From: Candidatus Yanofskybacteria bacterium RIFCSPHIGHO2_01_FULL_41_21
GTDB lineage: Bacteria; Patescibacteriota; Minisyncoccia; 2-02-FULL-40-12; GWA2-44-9
Length of the DNA stretch: 45,047 nt
NCBI GenBank assembly: GCA_001794025.1
Contig: MGJA01000010.1
Span: forward strand, 26,288-71,334
Direction of reading: 5' to 3'
Shown: piece by piece, positions 31,327 through 40,145 of the stretch
Position numbering within the stretch: position 1 is the stretch's first letter
How the letters are laid out: every line of letters starts with the position of its first letter
Made by a program: the position numbers and the translations under genes
The notes under the pieces: model-generated
Databases searched by the model: none
What the model was told of the DNA's origin: nothing
Seen by the model: the letters and a program-made list of their open reading frames with translations, nothing else

Positions 31327-33749
31327 GCGACTACAACGGAAGCGAGTTTATCACCAGAGTCAAGACGCATAACTCTTACTCCTTGTGTCGCCCGCCCAAG
31401 GATAGAAATACTCTCAATAGAAGTACGAATTACTTGACCCTTAAGAGAGACGGCGATAATTTCTTTTTGTTCTTCTGAAGTAATATGAGCTGAAACCAAT
31501 TTCCCTGTTTTGGGCGTCAATTTTGCGGTCATAATTCCGTGACCGCCTCGTTTTTGAATTTTATAGGCCCTAAGATCCGAGCGCTTACCATAACCATTTT
31601 CCATGAGCACTAATAAATTAAGACCCTTCTCCGCCCCGGACGGAATAACATCTGCGCCGACAACACGCTGATCCTTGTCCAGACGTACACCAATCACACC
31701 GGAAGCTCCTCTTCCCATTGGTCGGACATCCTTTTCTTTAAATCTAATTGCGTTACCGCCTGATGTTACTAATGAAATTTGATCGTCACCTGATGTTGGT
31801 AAAACCCAGCCCAAACGGTCATCACCATTAAGTTTAATGGCGATCATACCGTTGCGTCGCACCTGTGAAAAAGCGTCCATTTCTACTTTTTTAATCACAC
31901 CATGATCGGTTGCCATGAAAAGGTACATCTGTTTTTGGTCTTTTGGAATCGGCACAATTGCTGTAATAACATCACTGGGTGAGACCTGTAAGAAATTAAC
32001 AATCGCTTTTCCTTTTGATTGTCGGGACGATTCCGGAACTTCATAGCCTTTGGTTTGGAATACCTTACCCGAATTGGTAAAGAATAATATATTATCGTGG
32101 GTGTTGGCGAGGAAAAAATGGGAAATCACATCTTCTTCTTTGGTGGCCATGCCCATCAATCCCTTGCCTCCTCGTTTTTGGGATTTCAATATATCGGGAG
32201 CCATCCGTTTCACATAACCGTCCCGAGTAATCATAAAGAGTGAATTCTCTTCCGGAATCAATTCTTCTTCGCCAATTTCACGAAGAGCGGACTTCACGAC
32301 TTTTGTCCGTCGTTCGTCGCCATATTTTTCCTGAATTTCTTTGAATTCTGTTTTTACCAAGCCCAAAATTTTCTTCGGGCTCTTGAGTAAGTCCTCAAGA
32401 TACGCAATGAGTTTTAATTTTTCAGCCAGTTCTTCTTCAACTTTTTTCCGTTCTAGTCCGGCTAAGGCCTGCAGACGCATATCCAAAATCGCTGCCGTCT
32501 GTTTATCCGAAAGCTTAAACTTTTTCATTAAATTAACCGCGGCATCTTCTTTGGAAGCTGAAGCCCGAATAATTTTGATAACTTCGTCAATATGGTCAAG
32601 AGCTATTTTTAGACCCTCCAAAATATGGGCTCGGTCTTTGGCCTTCTGAAGTTCAAACTTACTGCGCCTAATAATTACTTCTTTGCGATGATCAATGAAT
32701 TTCTCAAGCAAGCCCTTCAAGCCAAGAATCTGGGGTTGAATCCCGTCAACCAAAGCGAGCATATTGAAGTGAAATGCCTTTTGAAGCTCGGTGTATTTAA
32801 ATAACTGATTCAAGACCTTACGCGGAAATGCATCTTGTTTCAAATCAATGGCAATACGCATGCCGTCCTTATCTGATTCATCACGCAAATCTCTAATACC
32901 ATCAATCTTTTTTTCTTTTACCAAGTCGGCAATCTTGATAATCAATTCTGATTTATTTACCTGATATGGAATTTCGGAAATAATAATTTGAAAACCTTTC
33001 TTGGCACTTTCCACGATTTCCGCCTTGCCCCGAGTAATAACCGGTCCCCGACCGGTAGCATAGGCATTAATAATATCTTGTTCATTGTAGATAGTAGCGC
33101 CGGTCGGAAAATCGGGACCCTTCACAAATTGCATCAAGTCCTTAAGATCGGCGTCGGGAACATCAATTAAATGCATCATGGCCGCCAAGACCTCGGTCAA
33201 ATTATGGGGTGGGATATTGGTGGCCATACCAACAGCGATACCCATTGAGCCATTAATTAAAAGATTTGGAACGCGCGTCGGCAAAACAACCGGCTCTTGG
33301 TGGGAGCCGTCATAGTTATCACGAAAATTAACTGTATCTTTATCAATGTCGGCCAAAAGTTGATCGGAGATGCCGGCAAGACGGGCTTCGGTATATCGCA
33401 TCGCCGCTGGCCGATCACCATCAACCGATCCAAAATTCCCCTGACCATCTACTAACGGATAACGCAAAGAGAAATCCTGAGCCATTCTAGCCAATGAGTC
33501 ATAGATGGCAGTATCTCCGTGTGGGTGATAGTTGCCCATGGCATGACCGACGACTTTGGCCGACTTTTGCGGTTTTGAAGAATGACGCAAACCCATTTCT
33601 TGCATGGAATACAAAATACGCCGATGAACAGGTTTTAAACCATCACGCACATCCGGCAAAGCACGATCAATAATCGTGCTCATAGCGTATTCCAAATACG
33701 ATTGCTGGACTTCTTCTACTATTTCTCTTGACTTAACGTTGTCGGACAT
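31323..33749 (-). CDS. gyrA: DNA gyrase subunit A
   Basis: GyrA is the breakage-reunion subunit of gyrase. The 808-residue product has LPDVRDGLKPVHRRILYSM near the N-terminus, the catalytic tyrosine in AAMRYTEARL (about 119), and a beta-pinwheel C-terminal domain with the GyrA-box variant QKRGGKGLMG. The end is short of acidic-tail residues. Gyrase rather than topo IV is favoured by the GyrA box. gyrB is not in the window. The 5' side has the CTACTAATTAC-type hairpin, and the 3' side a GC-rich palindrome that includes the stop codon. Confidence 0.95.
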   Translation of the reverse strand: MSDNVKSREIVEEVQQSYLEYAMSTIIDRALPDVRDGLKPVHRRILYSMQEMGLRHSSKPQKSAKVVGHAMGNYHPHGDTAIYDSLARMAQDFSLRYPLVDGQGNFGSVDGDRPAAMRYTEARLAGISDQLLADIDKDTVNFRDNYDGSHQEPVVLPTRVPNLLINGSMGIAVGMATNIPPHNLTEVLAAMMHLIDVPDADLKDLMQFVKGPDFPTGATIYNEQDIINAYATGRGPVITRGKAEIVESAKKGFQIIISEIPYQVNKSELIIKIADLVKEKKIDGIRDLRDESDKDGMRIAIDLKQDAFPRKVLNQLFKYTELQKAFHFNMLALVDGIQPQILGLKGLLEKFIDHRKEVIIRRSKFELQKAKDRAHILEGLKIALDHIDEVIKIIRASASKEDAAVNLMKKFKLSDKQTAAILDMRLQALAGLERKKVEEELAEKLKLIAYLEDLLKSPKKILGLVKTEFKEIQEKYGDERRTKVVKSALREIGEEELIPEENSLFMITRDGYVKRMAPDILKSQKRGGKGLMGMATKEEDVISHFFLANTHDNILFFTNSGKVFQTKGYEVPESSRQSKGKAIVNFLQVSPSDVITAIVPIPKDQKQMYLFMATDHGVIKKVEMDAFSQVRRNGMIAIKLNGDDRLGWVLPTSGDDQISLVTSGGNAIRFKEKDVRPMGRGASGVIGVRLDKDQRVVGADVIPSGAEKGLNLLVLMENGYGKRSDLRAYKIQKRGGHGIMTAKLTPKTGKLVSAHITSEEQKEIIAVSLKGQVIRTSIESISILGRATQGVRVMRLDSGDKLASVVVA

Positions 33750-33761
33750 AAATTAAATTTC

Positions 33762-33843
33762 CTACTAATTACAGATTACTACAAATATACGAATAACTGA
33801 TTGGGATTGCATTTGTATATTCGTTTAGATTAGTAATTGGTAG
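33762..33843 (-). promoter_or_regulatory. CTAYYAATTAC-type hairpin before gyrA
   Basis: CTACTAATTAC (33762-33772) pairs with GTAATTGGTAG (33833-33843). The inner stem is CAAATATACGAAT with ATTTGTATATTCG (one mismatch, one wobble). The minus-strand right arm runs into GTAGGAAAT before the gyrA ATG. It lies 4 nt after the stop of the upstream gene. Confidence 0.7.
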
Positions 33844-33846
33844 TAA

Positions 33847-34194
33847 CTATCGGTTTCCTGATACTGGTAACGGATGAATCTGATCATCTCCCGTTGTGGA
33901 TTGATTATTCACAACGTCTGTCTGTTTATTGTCTCCAAACAGATTATAAATCTGGGCCTTACCATCACTGAAAACTTGAACAATAGAGCCGAATAGCGAC
34001 TTTGATTCTTCGGCAAATTTCTTATCTTGGGCTTGAGATTGTTCTTCAGGATTCAATAACGCATAAATGTTGCGCTGAAAAGAATTGAACCACACGAAAA
34101 CAACAACCGCAACTACAACGATCGTACAAAGCACTGTTGCCAGTTCACGAACATGGTGAGGTTGTTGTCTGATTTCGTGGATGATGTGTTTCAT
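33847..34194 (-). CDS. Small single-pass membrane protein, unknown function
   Basis: A 115-residue protein with one membrane helix near the N-terminus (LATVLCTIVVVAVVVFVWF, about 19-37). The preceding stretch is His/Arg-rich (MKHIIHEIRQQPHHVRE). A polar, probably flexible C-terminus follows (NPEEQSQAQDKKFAEESKSLFGSIVQVF, then an Asp/Asn/Thr-rich end). No family is recognised. It lies between the MBL-hydrolase and gyrA genes on the same strand and may be membrane-bound with its tail outside. Confidence 0.65.
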   Translation of the reverse strand: MKHIIHEIRQQPHHVRELATVLCTIVVVAVVVFVWFNSFQRNIYALLNPEEQSQAQDKKFAEESKSLFGSIVQVFSDGKAQIYNLFGDNKQTDVVNNQSTTGDDQIHPLPVSGNR

Positions 34195-34210
34195 AATATG
34201 TTTGACGACT

Positions 34211-34313
34211 GATTTACAGCTAACCCTTTAGACCCAGTAGCGGAGGGGGTCCCTCTGGGGGAACCGACGGGACTGGTTCCCCGGGTCTGGGGCGAAAGGG
34301 TTGGTTGTAAATC
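34211..34313. repeat. Large hairpin element with AGACCCAGTAGCGG core (copy 2)
   Basis: Outer arms GATTTACAGCTAACCCTTT (34211-34229) and AAAGGGTTGGTTGTAAATC (34295-34313) pair over 19 bp with two G-U wobbles. The arm includes the stop codon of the MBL gene. The plus-strand core AGACCCAGTAGCGGAGGGGG...GGAACCGACGGGACTGGTTCC...GGGTCTGGGGC matches copy 1 in inverse orientation. Confidence 0.75.
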
Positions 34314-34944
34314 ACAGAGTGAACATTACCAATTTTGTTTCTTCGGCCGGCAGTAATTTTTTAACAATCTTATATTTCTCTACTTTTTCCGGAGTAAGAC
34401 CCAGTTCTTTTACGAATTTTTCCGGAGCTTCTAGTTTATCGTTCAATGAACCATCTTTATAATGCATTGGAATTACAATCTTGGGTTCAATTTGATTAAT
34501 AACCTCAACTGCGGTTTTGGCATCAATTGTGTACGTCCCACCAACCGGAATCATTAAAATGTCTACGTCGCCAATGTCTTCTACCTGATGGTCCGTTAAC
34601 ACGTGACCAAGATCACCCAAATGACAAATATTTAAATCTTCGGCCTTCAATACATAGATAGTGTTCAATCCCCGCTCCGCCCCCTCTTTATTATCATGAA
34701 AGGACTGGATACCACGAATAGCAATGCCATGATTCTCATACTCACCCGGATTCTGAATGATAAATGCCTCCGGATTAGCATCTTCTATATTACTGTGGTC
34801 GTGGTGTTGATGGCTCACCAAAATGATATCATCTTTAATTCTGGGTGGTTTGAGTCCGATTTCTTTGGAAAACGGATCAATCAAAATACTACCCTCTTTG
34901 GCTTCCAATCTGAAACAGGATTGTCCATACCAGGTAATAGTCAT
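34312..34944 (-). CDS. Metallo-beta-lactamase-fold hydrolase (UlaG-like)
   Basis: A 210-residue metal-dependent hydrolase. ITWYGQSCFRLEAKEGSILIDPF, then SHQHHDHSN (the HxHxDH zinc motif as HQHHDH), CHLGDLGHVLT (third metal ligand) and IVIPMHYKDGS near the C-terminus follow the UlaG/YtnP-type pattern. I chose ATG 34944 (MTITWYGQSC) over the track's TTG 34998, because homology begins there. The substrate is unknown. The stop lies within the downstream hairpin arm. Confidence 0.88.
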   Translation of the reverse strand: MTITWYGQSCFRLEAKEGSILIDPFSKEIGLKPPRIKDDIILVSHQHHDHSNIEDANPEAFIIQNPGEYENHGIAIRGIQSFHDNKEGAERGLNTIYVLKAEDLNICHLGDLGHVLTDHQVEDIGDVDILMIPVGGTYTIDAKTAVEVINQIEPKIVIPMHYKDGSLNDKLEAPEKFVKELGLTPEKVEKYKIVKKLLPAEETKLVMFTL

Positions 34945-35140
34945 ATATAACTTGCTGACCGCACGCTCGCCTTTCGGCTTTGAGCGGCTCTCGGCCAATT
35001 CCTTCGTTAAAATCTCCGCTTGATTCTCGGCGTATGTCTATACGCCTCGTCTCAATGCTCGATTTTGCCTCGGACTTGACCAAGTCAGCGGCGTTCTAGG
35101 TACTTTAATTGTAGCAAATTTGAAAGACAAAATCAATGGT

Positions 35141-35175
35141 AAAAAAGAAGAACGCCGCGATATTCTGCGACGTTC
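35141..35175 (-). terminator. Terminator of the RHH gene
   Basis: On the minus strand GAACGTCGC/GCGGCGTTC stem with 8-nt loop, followed by TTCTTTTTT, 19 nt after the gene. Confidence 0.75.
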
Positions 35176-35193
35176 AATGCAATCTGACTCAGC

Positions 35194-35406
35194 TTACTTG
35201 GTCAGGAGCTTGCCCAAAAGCTCGTTGTTCTTTTTCAGTAGCTTATGGGCCTTCTTTCGAAACTCTGGTGCTTGCATTTGCTGCTCAATCTCTTTCCCAA
35301 CGGCAATGCGAATGATCTCGCCGACTGGCTTGCTGTTGACTTCGGCAATTAGCCGAAGTCTTTCCAAGTCATCTACCGGAATTCTTACTGACACTATTCT
35401 GTCCAT
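35194..35406 (-). CDS. Ribbon-helix-helix DNA-binding protein
   Basis: A 70-residue protein with a beta-strand DRIVSVRIPVDDLERLRLIAEVN followed by the helices KPVGEIIRIAVGKEIEQQ, the RHH (CopG/Arc/MetJ) plan. A lysine-rich C-terminal helix follows. AAGGAG 9 nt before ATG 35406 decides this start over the track's 35445. It is a single gene with its own promoter and terminator, and no toxin gene adjoins it. It is likely a small transcription regulator that may bind its own promoter. Confidence 0.75.
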   Translation of the reverse strand: MDRIVSVRIPVDDLERLRLIAEVNSKPVGEIIRIAVGKEIEQQMQAPEFRKKAHKLLKKNNELLGKLLTK

Positions 35407-35458
35407 GAGCTTATACTCCTTGAGAACACCCTCGGCAAACTCCAAGAATGTTGCCCAT

Positions 35459-35487
35459 ACAATACATTGTTACTAATAATAAGTCAA
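35459..35487 (-). promoter_or_regulatory. Promoter of the RHH gene
   Basis: Minus strand TTGACT (35487-35482), 17-nt spacer, TATTGT (35464-35459). It is divergent from the rpsA promoter, with about 23 nt between the -35 boxes. Confidence 0.75.
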
Positions 35488-35509
35488 CCCAGCGTAATGG
35501 TTCAATCGC

Positions 35510-35538
35510 TTGCAAAACTTATTACTTTAGTGTATATT
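35510..35538 (+). promoter_or_regulatory. Promoter of rpsA
   Basis: TTGCAA (35510-35515), 17-nt spacer ending in TG, TATATT (35533-35538). An untranslated leader of about 95 nt follows, containing AGATTCCGAATCT close to the start. Confidence 0.65.
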
Positions 35539-35640
35539 ATTATCACTCTTATTAGGAGAGCTCAAAAATCAATTAACATCGGATTTCTCGTTCAGGACTT
35601 TGATTAAAAGGCCCCGTGGAGATTCCGAATCTTCTTTAGT

Positions 35641-36726
35641 ATGACCGAATCCACGACAGAAATTAAATCAATGAAGGATCTTCTTTTAAAAGAAGAATTT
35701 TTCCTTCCTAAACCCGGCAGTATTTTAGGTGGAACAATTATTAACACTTCCAAGACCAGTGTCATTGTTGACCTTGGTCCCATTGGAATCGGCATCGTTT
35801 ACCCCGGCGAATTTTACGACAATCCGGATCGGATGAAGACACTCAAAGCCGGCGATACAATATCTACCATGCTTATTGAATTGGAAAATGACGAGGGTTA
35901 TCGTGAACTTTCCCTCAAAGCTGCCCAGGTCACAACTGCCTGGCAAGATGTTAAAAAAAAGAGAGAATCAGGTGAAGTTATAGACACCATAATCGTGAAC
36001 ATCAACAAAGGCGGTTTGATTGTTGAGGTTTCCGGTATCCAAGGTTTTCTCCCCTTGTCCCAGCTCGCCGGCGAACATTATCCTAAAGTAGATGGTGGTG
36101 ACACGACTAAAATTGTCCAAGCCCTTCAAAAATTCAAAGGTCAAGTATTTAAGGTCAAAATTCTTGATTTTAATGAAGCCGAAAACAAACTCATCGTCTC
36201 CGAACGGGCTATTCAAGAAGAAGCCGCCAAAGAAGAACTGGGAAAATTGGCTATTGGCGAAACAGTAAATGGTACCGTCACAGAAGTAACGGATTTTGGA
36301 GCATTTGTAAAATTAAGTGACACTTTGGACGGCTTAATACATTCTTCTGAAATTGATTGGAAATTTATTGAAAATCCGCGCGAGATCCTACATATTGGCG
36401 ACACTGTCACCGCCAAGATTATAAGTTTGGATGGCGGTCGGGTTTCTCTTTCCCTCAAAGCCCTCAAAGAAGACCCTTGGATCGGAATTGATAATTTGTA
36501 TCAAGTCGGTCAAAAGATTAGAGGCAAAATATCCAAAGTTCGCAACTCTGGAGCATTTGTGGAATTAGCCGGCGATATCATTGGTTTCGTCCCCCTGGCT
36601 GAACTTGGTGGTCAAACCCCACAAGAAGCCCTGGTTGCCGGACAAGAATATGACATGGCCATTCTTAGTATTGATGCCAAGGATCACAAACTCACTCTTA
36701 CTCTCGACAATAAGGCAAAAGAGTAG
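35641..36726 (+). CDS. rpsA: Ribosomal protein S1-like protein (four S1 domains)
   Basis: S1 domains bind RNA and help mRNA dock to the 30S subunit. The 361-residue protein holds four S1 OB-fold repeats: about 26-95 (GSILGGTIINTSKTSVIVDLGPIGIGIV), 111-190 (INKGGLIVEVSGIQGFLPLSQL), 208-275 (GETVNGTVTEVTDFGAFVKLSDTLDGLIHSSEI) and 292-357 (GQKIRGKISKVRNSGAFVELAGDIIGFVPLAEL). This is fewer than the six in E. coli S1, as is common in small-genome bacteria. The start is ATG 35641. ftsH follows after a 115-nt gap filled by a leader hairpin. Confidence 0.93.
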   Translation: MTESTTEIKSMKDLLLKEEFFLPKPGSILGGTIINTSKTSVIVDLGPIGIGIVYPGEFYDNPDRMKTLKAGDTISTMLIELENDEGYRELSLKAAQVTTAWQDVKKKRESGEVIDTIIVNINKGGLIVEVSGIQGFLPLSQLAGEHYPKVDGGDTTKIVQALQKFKGQVFKVKILDFNEAENKLIVSERAIQEEAAKEELGKLAIGETVNGTVTEVTDFGAFVKLSDTLDGLIHSSEIDWKFIENPREILHIGDTVTAKIISLDGGRVSLSLKALKEDPWIGIDNLYQVGQKIRGKISKVRNSGAFVELAGDIIGFVPLAELGGQTPQEALVAGQEYDMAILSIDAKDHKLTLTLDNKAKE

Positions 36727-36732
36727 TATAAT

Positions 36733-36841
36733 CCCGTTAGAAATTAACCCTAACGGGAGCACGACGGTTAATTATTGATTAAAGCTATCTGCCAGTCCCA
36801 CCACCACAAAGCGGTGGACGGGTAGTAAAATTTCTAACGGG
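36733..36841 (+). promoter_or_regulatory. ftsH leader hairpin (CCCGTTAGAAAT type)
   Basis: CCCGTTAGAAAT (36733-36744) pairs perfectly with ATTTCTAACGGG (36830-36841) immediately before the ftsH ATG. A local alternative CTAACGGG (36750-36757) pairs with the same left arm over 8 bp, so two mutually exclusive folds exist. CCACC/GGTGGACGG is shared with hsp20. Confidence 0.78.
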
Positions 36842-38659
36842 ATGAAATCCTACATTCGTTATTTTTTAATTGTTTTTGGAATCTTAATGATCACAGCTGG
36901 AATTGCTGCTTTCTTTGATTCTTCTTTTAAGAGTCCCCCCGTTATCGCTCTATCTGAATTAGTTACTAAAATCAATGCCGGTGATATTAAAGAAATTAAC
37001 GTTACGGGTGACACTATTAAAATCATTGCCACCAATGGTGACCAATCTTTAACCAAAAAAGAGACGGCTATTTCTGCGTTTGAAACACTCATCAATCTTG
37101 GAGCTGACAAGGCCAAACTTTCAGCGATAAAAATTCAAATCCAAGAGCCGTCGGGTTTTGAATCCATTGTCTCCGGTCTTATTCCAATCGTCCTTCCGTT
37201 TCTTTTTATCTGGCTAATTTTCTGGTTTATGTTCCGTCAGGCCCAGAAGGGCTCAGGTCAGGCAATGTCTTTTGGGAAATCAAAGGCCCAACTCGCCGAT
37301 ACTTCCGGTGGTAGCCGAAAACCGGTAACATTTGCCGATGTCGCAGGACTCATTGAAGCCAAAGCTGAAGTGTCCGAAATAGTTGAATTCCTAAAAGATC
37401 CAAAGAAATTCCAAAAACTCGGCGCCCGAATTCCCCGTGGTGTTTTGTTGGTCGGTTCACCGGGTACCGGCAAGACCCTCCTTGCCCGAGCGGTTGCCAA
37501 TGAGGCCCATGTCCCCTTTTATTATGTCTCGGGTTCTGAATTCGTAGAAATGTTTGTCGGGGTCGGCGCCAATCGTGTTCGTGACACCTTTGAACTCGCC
37601 AAGAAGACAGCTCCCTCTATTATCTTCATTGATGAAATTGATGCCGTCGGTCGTCACCGTGGAGCCGGTCTTGGTGGTGGTCATGATGAACGCGAACAAA
37701 CTCTCAACCAAATCTTGGTGGAGATGGACGGTTTTGATACTAATAATGCCGTCATTGTAATGGGCGCCACAAATCGTCCTGACATTCTTGATCCGGCCCT
37801 ACTCCGTCCCGGTCGTTTTGACCGACGTGTAATTCTTGATGAACCATCGCTCAAAGACCGCGAGGCGATCTTAAAAATTCATGCTATGGACAAACCCCTC
37901 GCCAAAGATGTTAATCTTGTTCCCGTTGCCGAACGCACCGTGGGATTTTCCGGCGCGGAACTGGCCAATCTGTTAAATGAAGCCGCTATCTTGGCCGCCC
38001 GATCTGATCAAAAAGAAATTACCCAAGACAATATCCTGGAAGCAATTGAAAAGGTCATCCTTGGTCCGGAACGACGCAGTCATATTTTAACCAAAAAAGA
38101 AAAAGAGATTACCGCCTATCACGAAGCCGGCCATGCTTTGGTGGCATCATCATTACCTCACTCCGATAAAGTCCACAAGGTCTCCATTGTTTCTCGCGGT
38201 CGGGCTGGTGGCTTTACTATGAAAGTGCCCAGCGAAGATAAATATCTTAAATCCAAACCGGAATTTGAATCGGAACTGGCGGTTCTTTTGGCCGGTTACG
38301 CTGCCGAAAAATTAATCTTTAAACAAGTAACAACCGGTGCTTCCAATGATTTGAAAGTCGCCTCCGAACTCGCCCGCCGAATGATTACCCAATACGGCAT
38401 GTCCGACACCCTTGGCCCCGTCTCCTTTCACGAAAAAGACGACCTAGTGTTTTTAGGCAAAGATCTTTCTTCGGCTAAAAGTTATTCCGAAACAATCGCC
38501 TATCAGATAGATACAGAGATAAAGAAATTTGTCTCTAAGGGTCTTGCCTCCGCCAAAAAAATATTGTCCCAACACATTGATAAACTCAATCTCATCGCCA
38601 AAGAACTCATCAAAAAAGAAACTCTGGAACAAAAAGAGTTCTACGCCCTCGTTAGGTAG
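36842..38659 (+). CDS. ftsH: ATP-dependent zinc metalloprotease FtsH
   Basis: FtsH degrades membrane and regulatory proteins. The 605-residue product has two membrane helices (about 6-24 and 116-136) around an extracytoplasmic domain. The AAA+ domain has Walker A GSPGTGKT (about 204-211), Walker B IIFIDEID (about 260) and the arginine-finger region RPGRFDRR. The zinc protease motif is HEAGH (about 427-431). It ends with a peptidase domain and has no long tail. Its leader resembles that of hsp20. The stop codon starts a heptamer array. Confidence 0.95.
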   Translation: MKSYIRYFLIVFGILMITAGIAAFFDSSFKSPPVIALSELVTKINAGDIKEINVTGDTIKIIATNGDQSLTKKETAISAFETLINLGADKAKLSAIKIQIQEPSGFESIVSGLIPIVLPFLFIWLIFWFMFRQAQKGSGQAMSFGKSKAQLADTSGGSRKPVTFADVAGLIEAKAEVSEIVEFLKDPKKFQKLGARIPRGVLLVGSPGTGKTLLARAVANEAHVPFYYVSGSEFVEMFVGVGANRVRDTFELAKKTAPSIIFIDEIDAVGRHRGAGLGGGHDEREQTLNQILVEMDGFDTNNAVIVMGATNRPDILDPALLRPGRFDRRVILDEPSLKDREAILKIHAMDKPLAKDVNLVPVAERTVGFSGAELANLLNEAAILAARSDQKEITQDNILEAIEKVILGPERRSHILTKKEKEITAYHEAGHALVASSLPHSDKVHKVSIVSRGRAGGFTMKVPSEDKYLKSKPEFESELAVLLAGYAAEKLIFKQVTTGASNDLKVASELARRMITQYGMSDTLGPVSFHEKDDLVFLGKDLSSAKSYSETIAYQIDTEIKKFVSKGLASAKKILSQHIDKLNLIAKELIKKETLEQKEFYALVR

Positions 38660-38693
38660 CGAATAGCCAATAGCGGGTAGTGATTAGAACTTA
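38659..38693 (+). repeat. Heptamer array between ftsH and tRNA-Ile
   Basis: GCGAATA-GCCAATA-GCGGGTA-GTGATTA-GAACTTA, five in-register units that begin in the ftsH stop codon. They match the type in ileS (6427) and before smpB. Confidence 0.75.
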
Positions 38694-38722
38694 GTCGGAA
38701 AATATAATAAGCTATGATAGTC

Positions 38723-38794
38723 GGGCGTGTAGCTCAGTGGTAGAGCACGTCACTTATAATGACGCGGTCGATGGTTCGATCCCATCCACGCCCA
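38723..38794 (+). tRNA. tRNA-Ile with anticodon UAU
   Basis: Acceptor GGGCGTG/CACGCCC, D-arm GCTC-AGTGGTA-GAGC, anticodon arm CGTCA-CTTATAA-TGACG (anticodon TAT), variable CGGTC, T-arm GATGG-TTCGATC-CCATC, discriminator A. CCA is not encoded. It reads AUA codons directly. Confidence 0.93.
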
Positions 38795-38811
38795 CAGCAG
38801 TTTAAAATTAT

Positions 38812-38884
38812 GCGCGGTTAGCTCAGTTGGTAGAGCGCTTCCTTTACACGGAAGATGTCGAGGGTTCGAGTCCTTCACCGCGCA
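38812..38884 (+). tRNA. tRNA-Val(UAC)
   Basis: Acceptor GCGCGGT/ACCGCGC, anticodon arm CTTCC-TTTACAC-GGAAG (anticodon TAC), T-arm GAGGG-TTCGAGT-CCTTC. CCA is not encoded. It ends 4 nt before the RluD-like gene. Confidence 0.93.
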
Positions 38885-38888
38885 CAAA

Positions 38889-39608
38889 ATGCAAATCTCC
38901 AAAGTTTACGAAGACGATAATCTTCTTGTTATCAATAAACCGGCGGGACTTATCGTTCATCCTAAAAATGCAAGTGATATTCAGGAAAGTGTCGTCTCTT
39001 GGCTCATTAAAGAATACCCCAACATCGAAAATGTCGGCGAACCTTTTATCGCTTCAGGCACGGAAAGTCCCCGAGCCGGTATTGTTCATCGTTTAGACAA
39101 AGACACCTCAGGTCTTTTGGTTGTCGCCAAAAACAATGAGACCTTTTATTACCTAAAATCCCTCTTCCAGACCCGTAAAATTCAAAAACATTATTACGCT
39201 CTCGTGTATGGCCGACCCAAGGAAGGCCACGGAATTATTGATGCCCCCATGGGTAGAATCGGCCTAAAACGAACCATCAAACTCGATGGCAGCAAGTTAA
39301 TCGATGGTAAATCTGCAATTACTGAATACGAAATTGCCAAGAGTTTTGATAAATTTACCCTATTAGATGTTGCCCCTAAGACCGGCCGAACTCATCAAAT
39401 TCGCGTCCACCTCCAATCTATTGGTTGCCCTATTGTTGGAGATCCCATCTATGGACCAAAGGGTTGGCAAAAACCCGCCGGGCTGACTCGCCTCTTTCTT
39501 CATGCCTACAAACTTGAATTTACCACTCAAGATGGTAAATCGTTAGTATTGGAATGCGAACTCCCTTTAGAACTAAAAACTATACTTGAGGATTTATCCC
39601 GCACATAA
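38889..39608 (+). CDS. RluD-like 23S rRNA pseudouridine synthase
   Basis: A 239-residue RluA-family enzyme: QISKVYEDDNLLVINKPAGLIVHP, the catalytic HRLDKDTSGLLVVAKN, then KTGRTHQIRVHLQSIGCPIVGDPIYG. The N-terminal S4 domain found in RluD is missing, as in the relative at 14462. It isomerises uridines in 23S rRNA. It starts 4 nt after tRNA-Val, so probably on a common transcript. The stop lies in the arm of a perfect 21-bp palindrome. Confidence 0.9.
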   Translation: MQISKVYEDDNLLVINKPAGLIVHPKNASDIQESVVSWLIKEYPNIENVGEPFIASGTESPRAGIVHRLDKDTSGLLVVAKNNETFYYLKSLFQTRKIQKHYYALVYGRPKEGHGIIDAPMGRIGLKRTIKLDGSKLIDGKSAITEYEIAKSFDKFTLLDVAPKTGRTHQIRVHLQSIGCPIVGDPIYGPKGWQKPAGLTRLFLHAYKLEFTTQDGKSLVLECELPLELKTILEDLSRT

Positions 39609-39655
39609 GGAGGACCACCTCTGATGGCCCCGCCGGTCCTCCTTATGTGCGGGAT
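39596..39655 (+). terminator. Long hairpin spanning the RluD-like gene stop
   Basis: ATCCCGCACATAAGGAGGACC (39596-39616) and its exact complement (39635-39655) form a perfect 21-bp stem with an 18-nt loop. The left arm includes the gene's stop codon. No U-run follows, so termination is uncertain. Confidence 0.6.
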
Positions 39656-39683
39656 TTACAGAAAGTCATCTCTGTGCTAGAAT
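39655..39683 (+). promoter_or_regulatory. Promoter of rplS
   Basis: TTTACA (39655-39660), 17-nt spacer, TAGAAT (39678-39683). ATG 39695 follows 11 nt later, so the transcript would have almost no 5' untranslated region. Confidence 0.65.
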
Positions 39684-39694
39684 AACCAAGCATT

Positions 39695-40102
39695 ATGAAT
39701 TCTATATCTAAATTCCGAACCGGCCTGACGGAAACCGACAAATTTGAAACCATTAAACCTGGCTGGACTATTCGCGTTAACCAAAGAATTAAAGAAGGTG
39801 AAAAGACCCGCGTGCAGGCCTTTGAGGGTATGGTTATTTCTCGTAAGCACGGCTCTGAAGCCGGGGGTACCATTACTGTCCGCAAGGTATCTGATAACAT
39901 CGGCGTTGAAAAAACATTCCCAATTTATCTCCCCTCAATTGAGAGTGTCAAAGTTGTCCGCAAGGCCAAAGTTCGTCGCGCTAAACTCTATTTCCTCCGC
40001 GATAAGACCAACAAAGAAATCCGTAAGAAAATCCGCACCGAACAACCAAAAGTCATTACTAAAGTCAGTAAGAAAAAGAAAGCGGTTGAAGTCGCCGAGT
40101 AA
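39695..40102 (+). CDS. rplS: Ribosomal protein bL19
   Basis: L19 lies at the 30S-50S interface. The 135-residue product shows the core FETIKPGWTIRVNQRIKEGEKTRVQAFEGMVISRKHG and IYLPSIESVKVVRKAKVRRAKLYFLRD, followed by a lysine-rich tail (KVSKKKKAVEVAE) longer than usual. Unlike many bacteria, no rimM-trmD genes adjoin. It has its own promoter. Confidence 0.94.
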   Translation: MNSISKFRTGLTETDKFETIKPGWTIRVNQRIKEGEKTRVQAFEGMVISRKHGSEAGGTITVRKVSDNIGVEKTFPIYLPSIESVKVVRKAKVRRAKLYFLRDKTNKEIRKKIRTEQPKVITKVSKKKKAVEVAE

Positions 40103-40145
40103 TCTTCTCAATAAATCTCTTTTCTGTTAGAATTTCTCATACATT

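Noticed and set aside
31028-34313. Insertion sequences at the repeated hairpins
   Set aside because: No transposase frame and no clear target-site duplications were seen. A mobile origin stays open but unproven.
35194-35406. Toxin-antitoxin module
   Set aside because: The RHH protein has no adjacent toxin gene; the flanking bases hold only its promoter and terminator.
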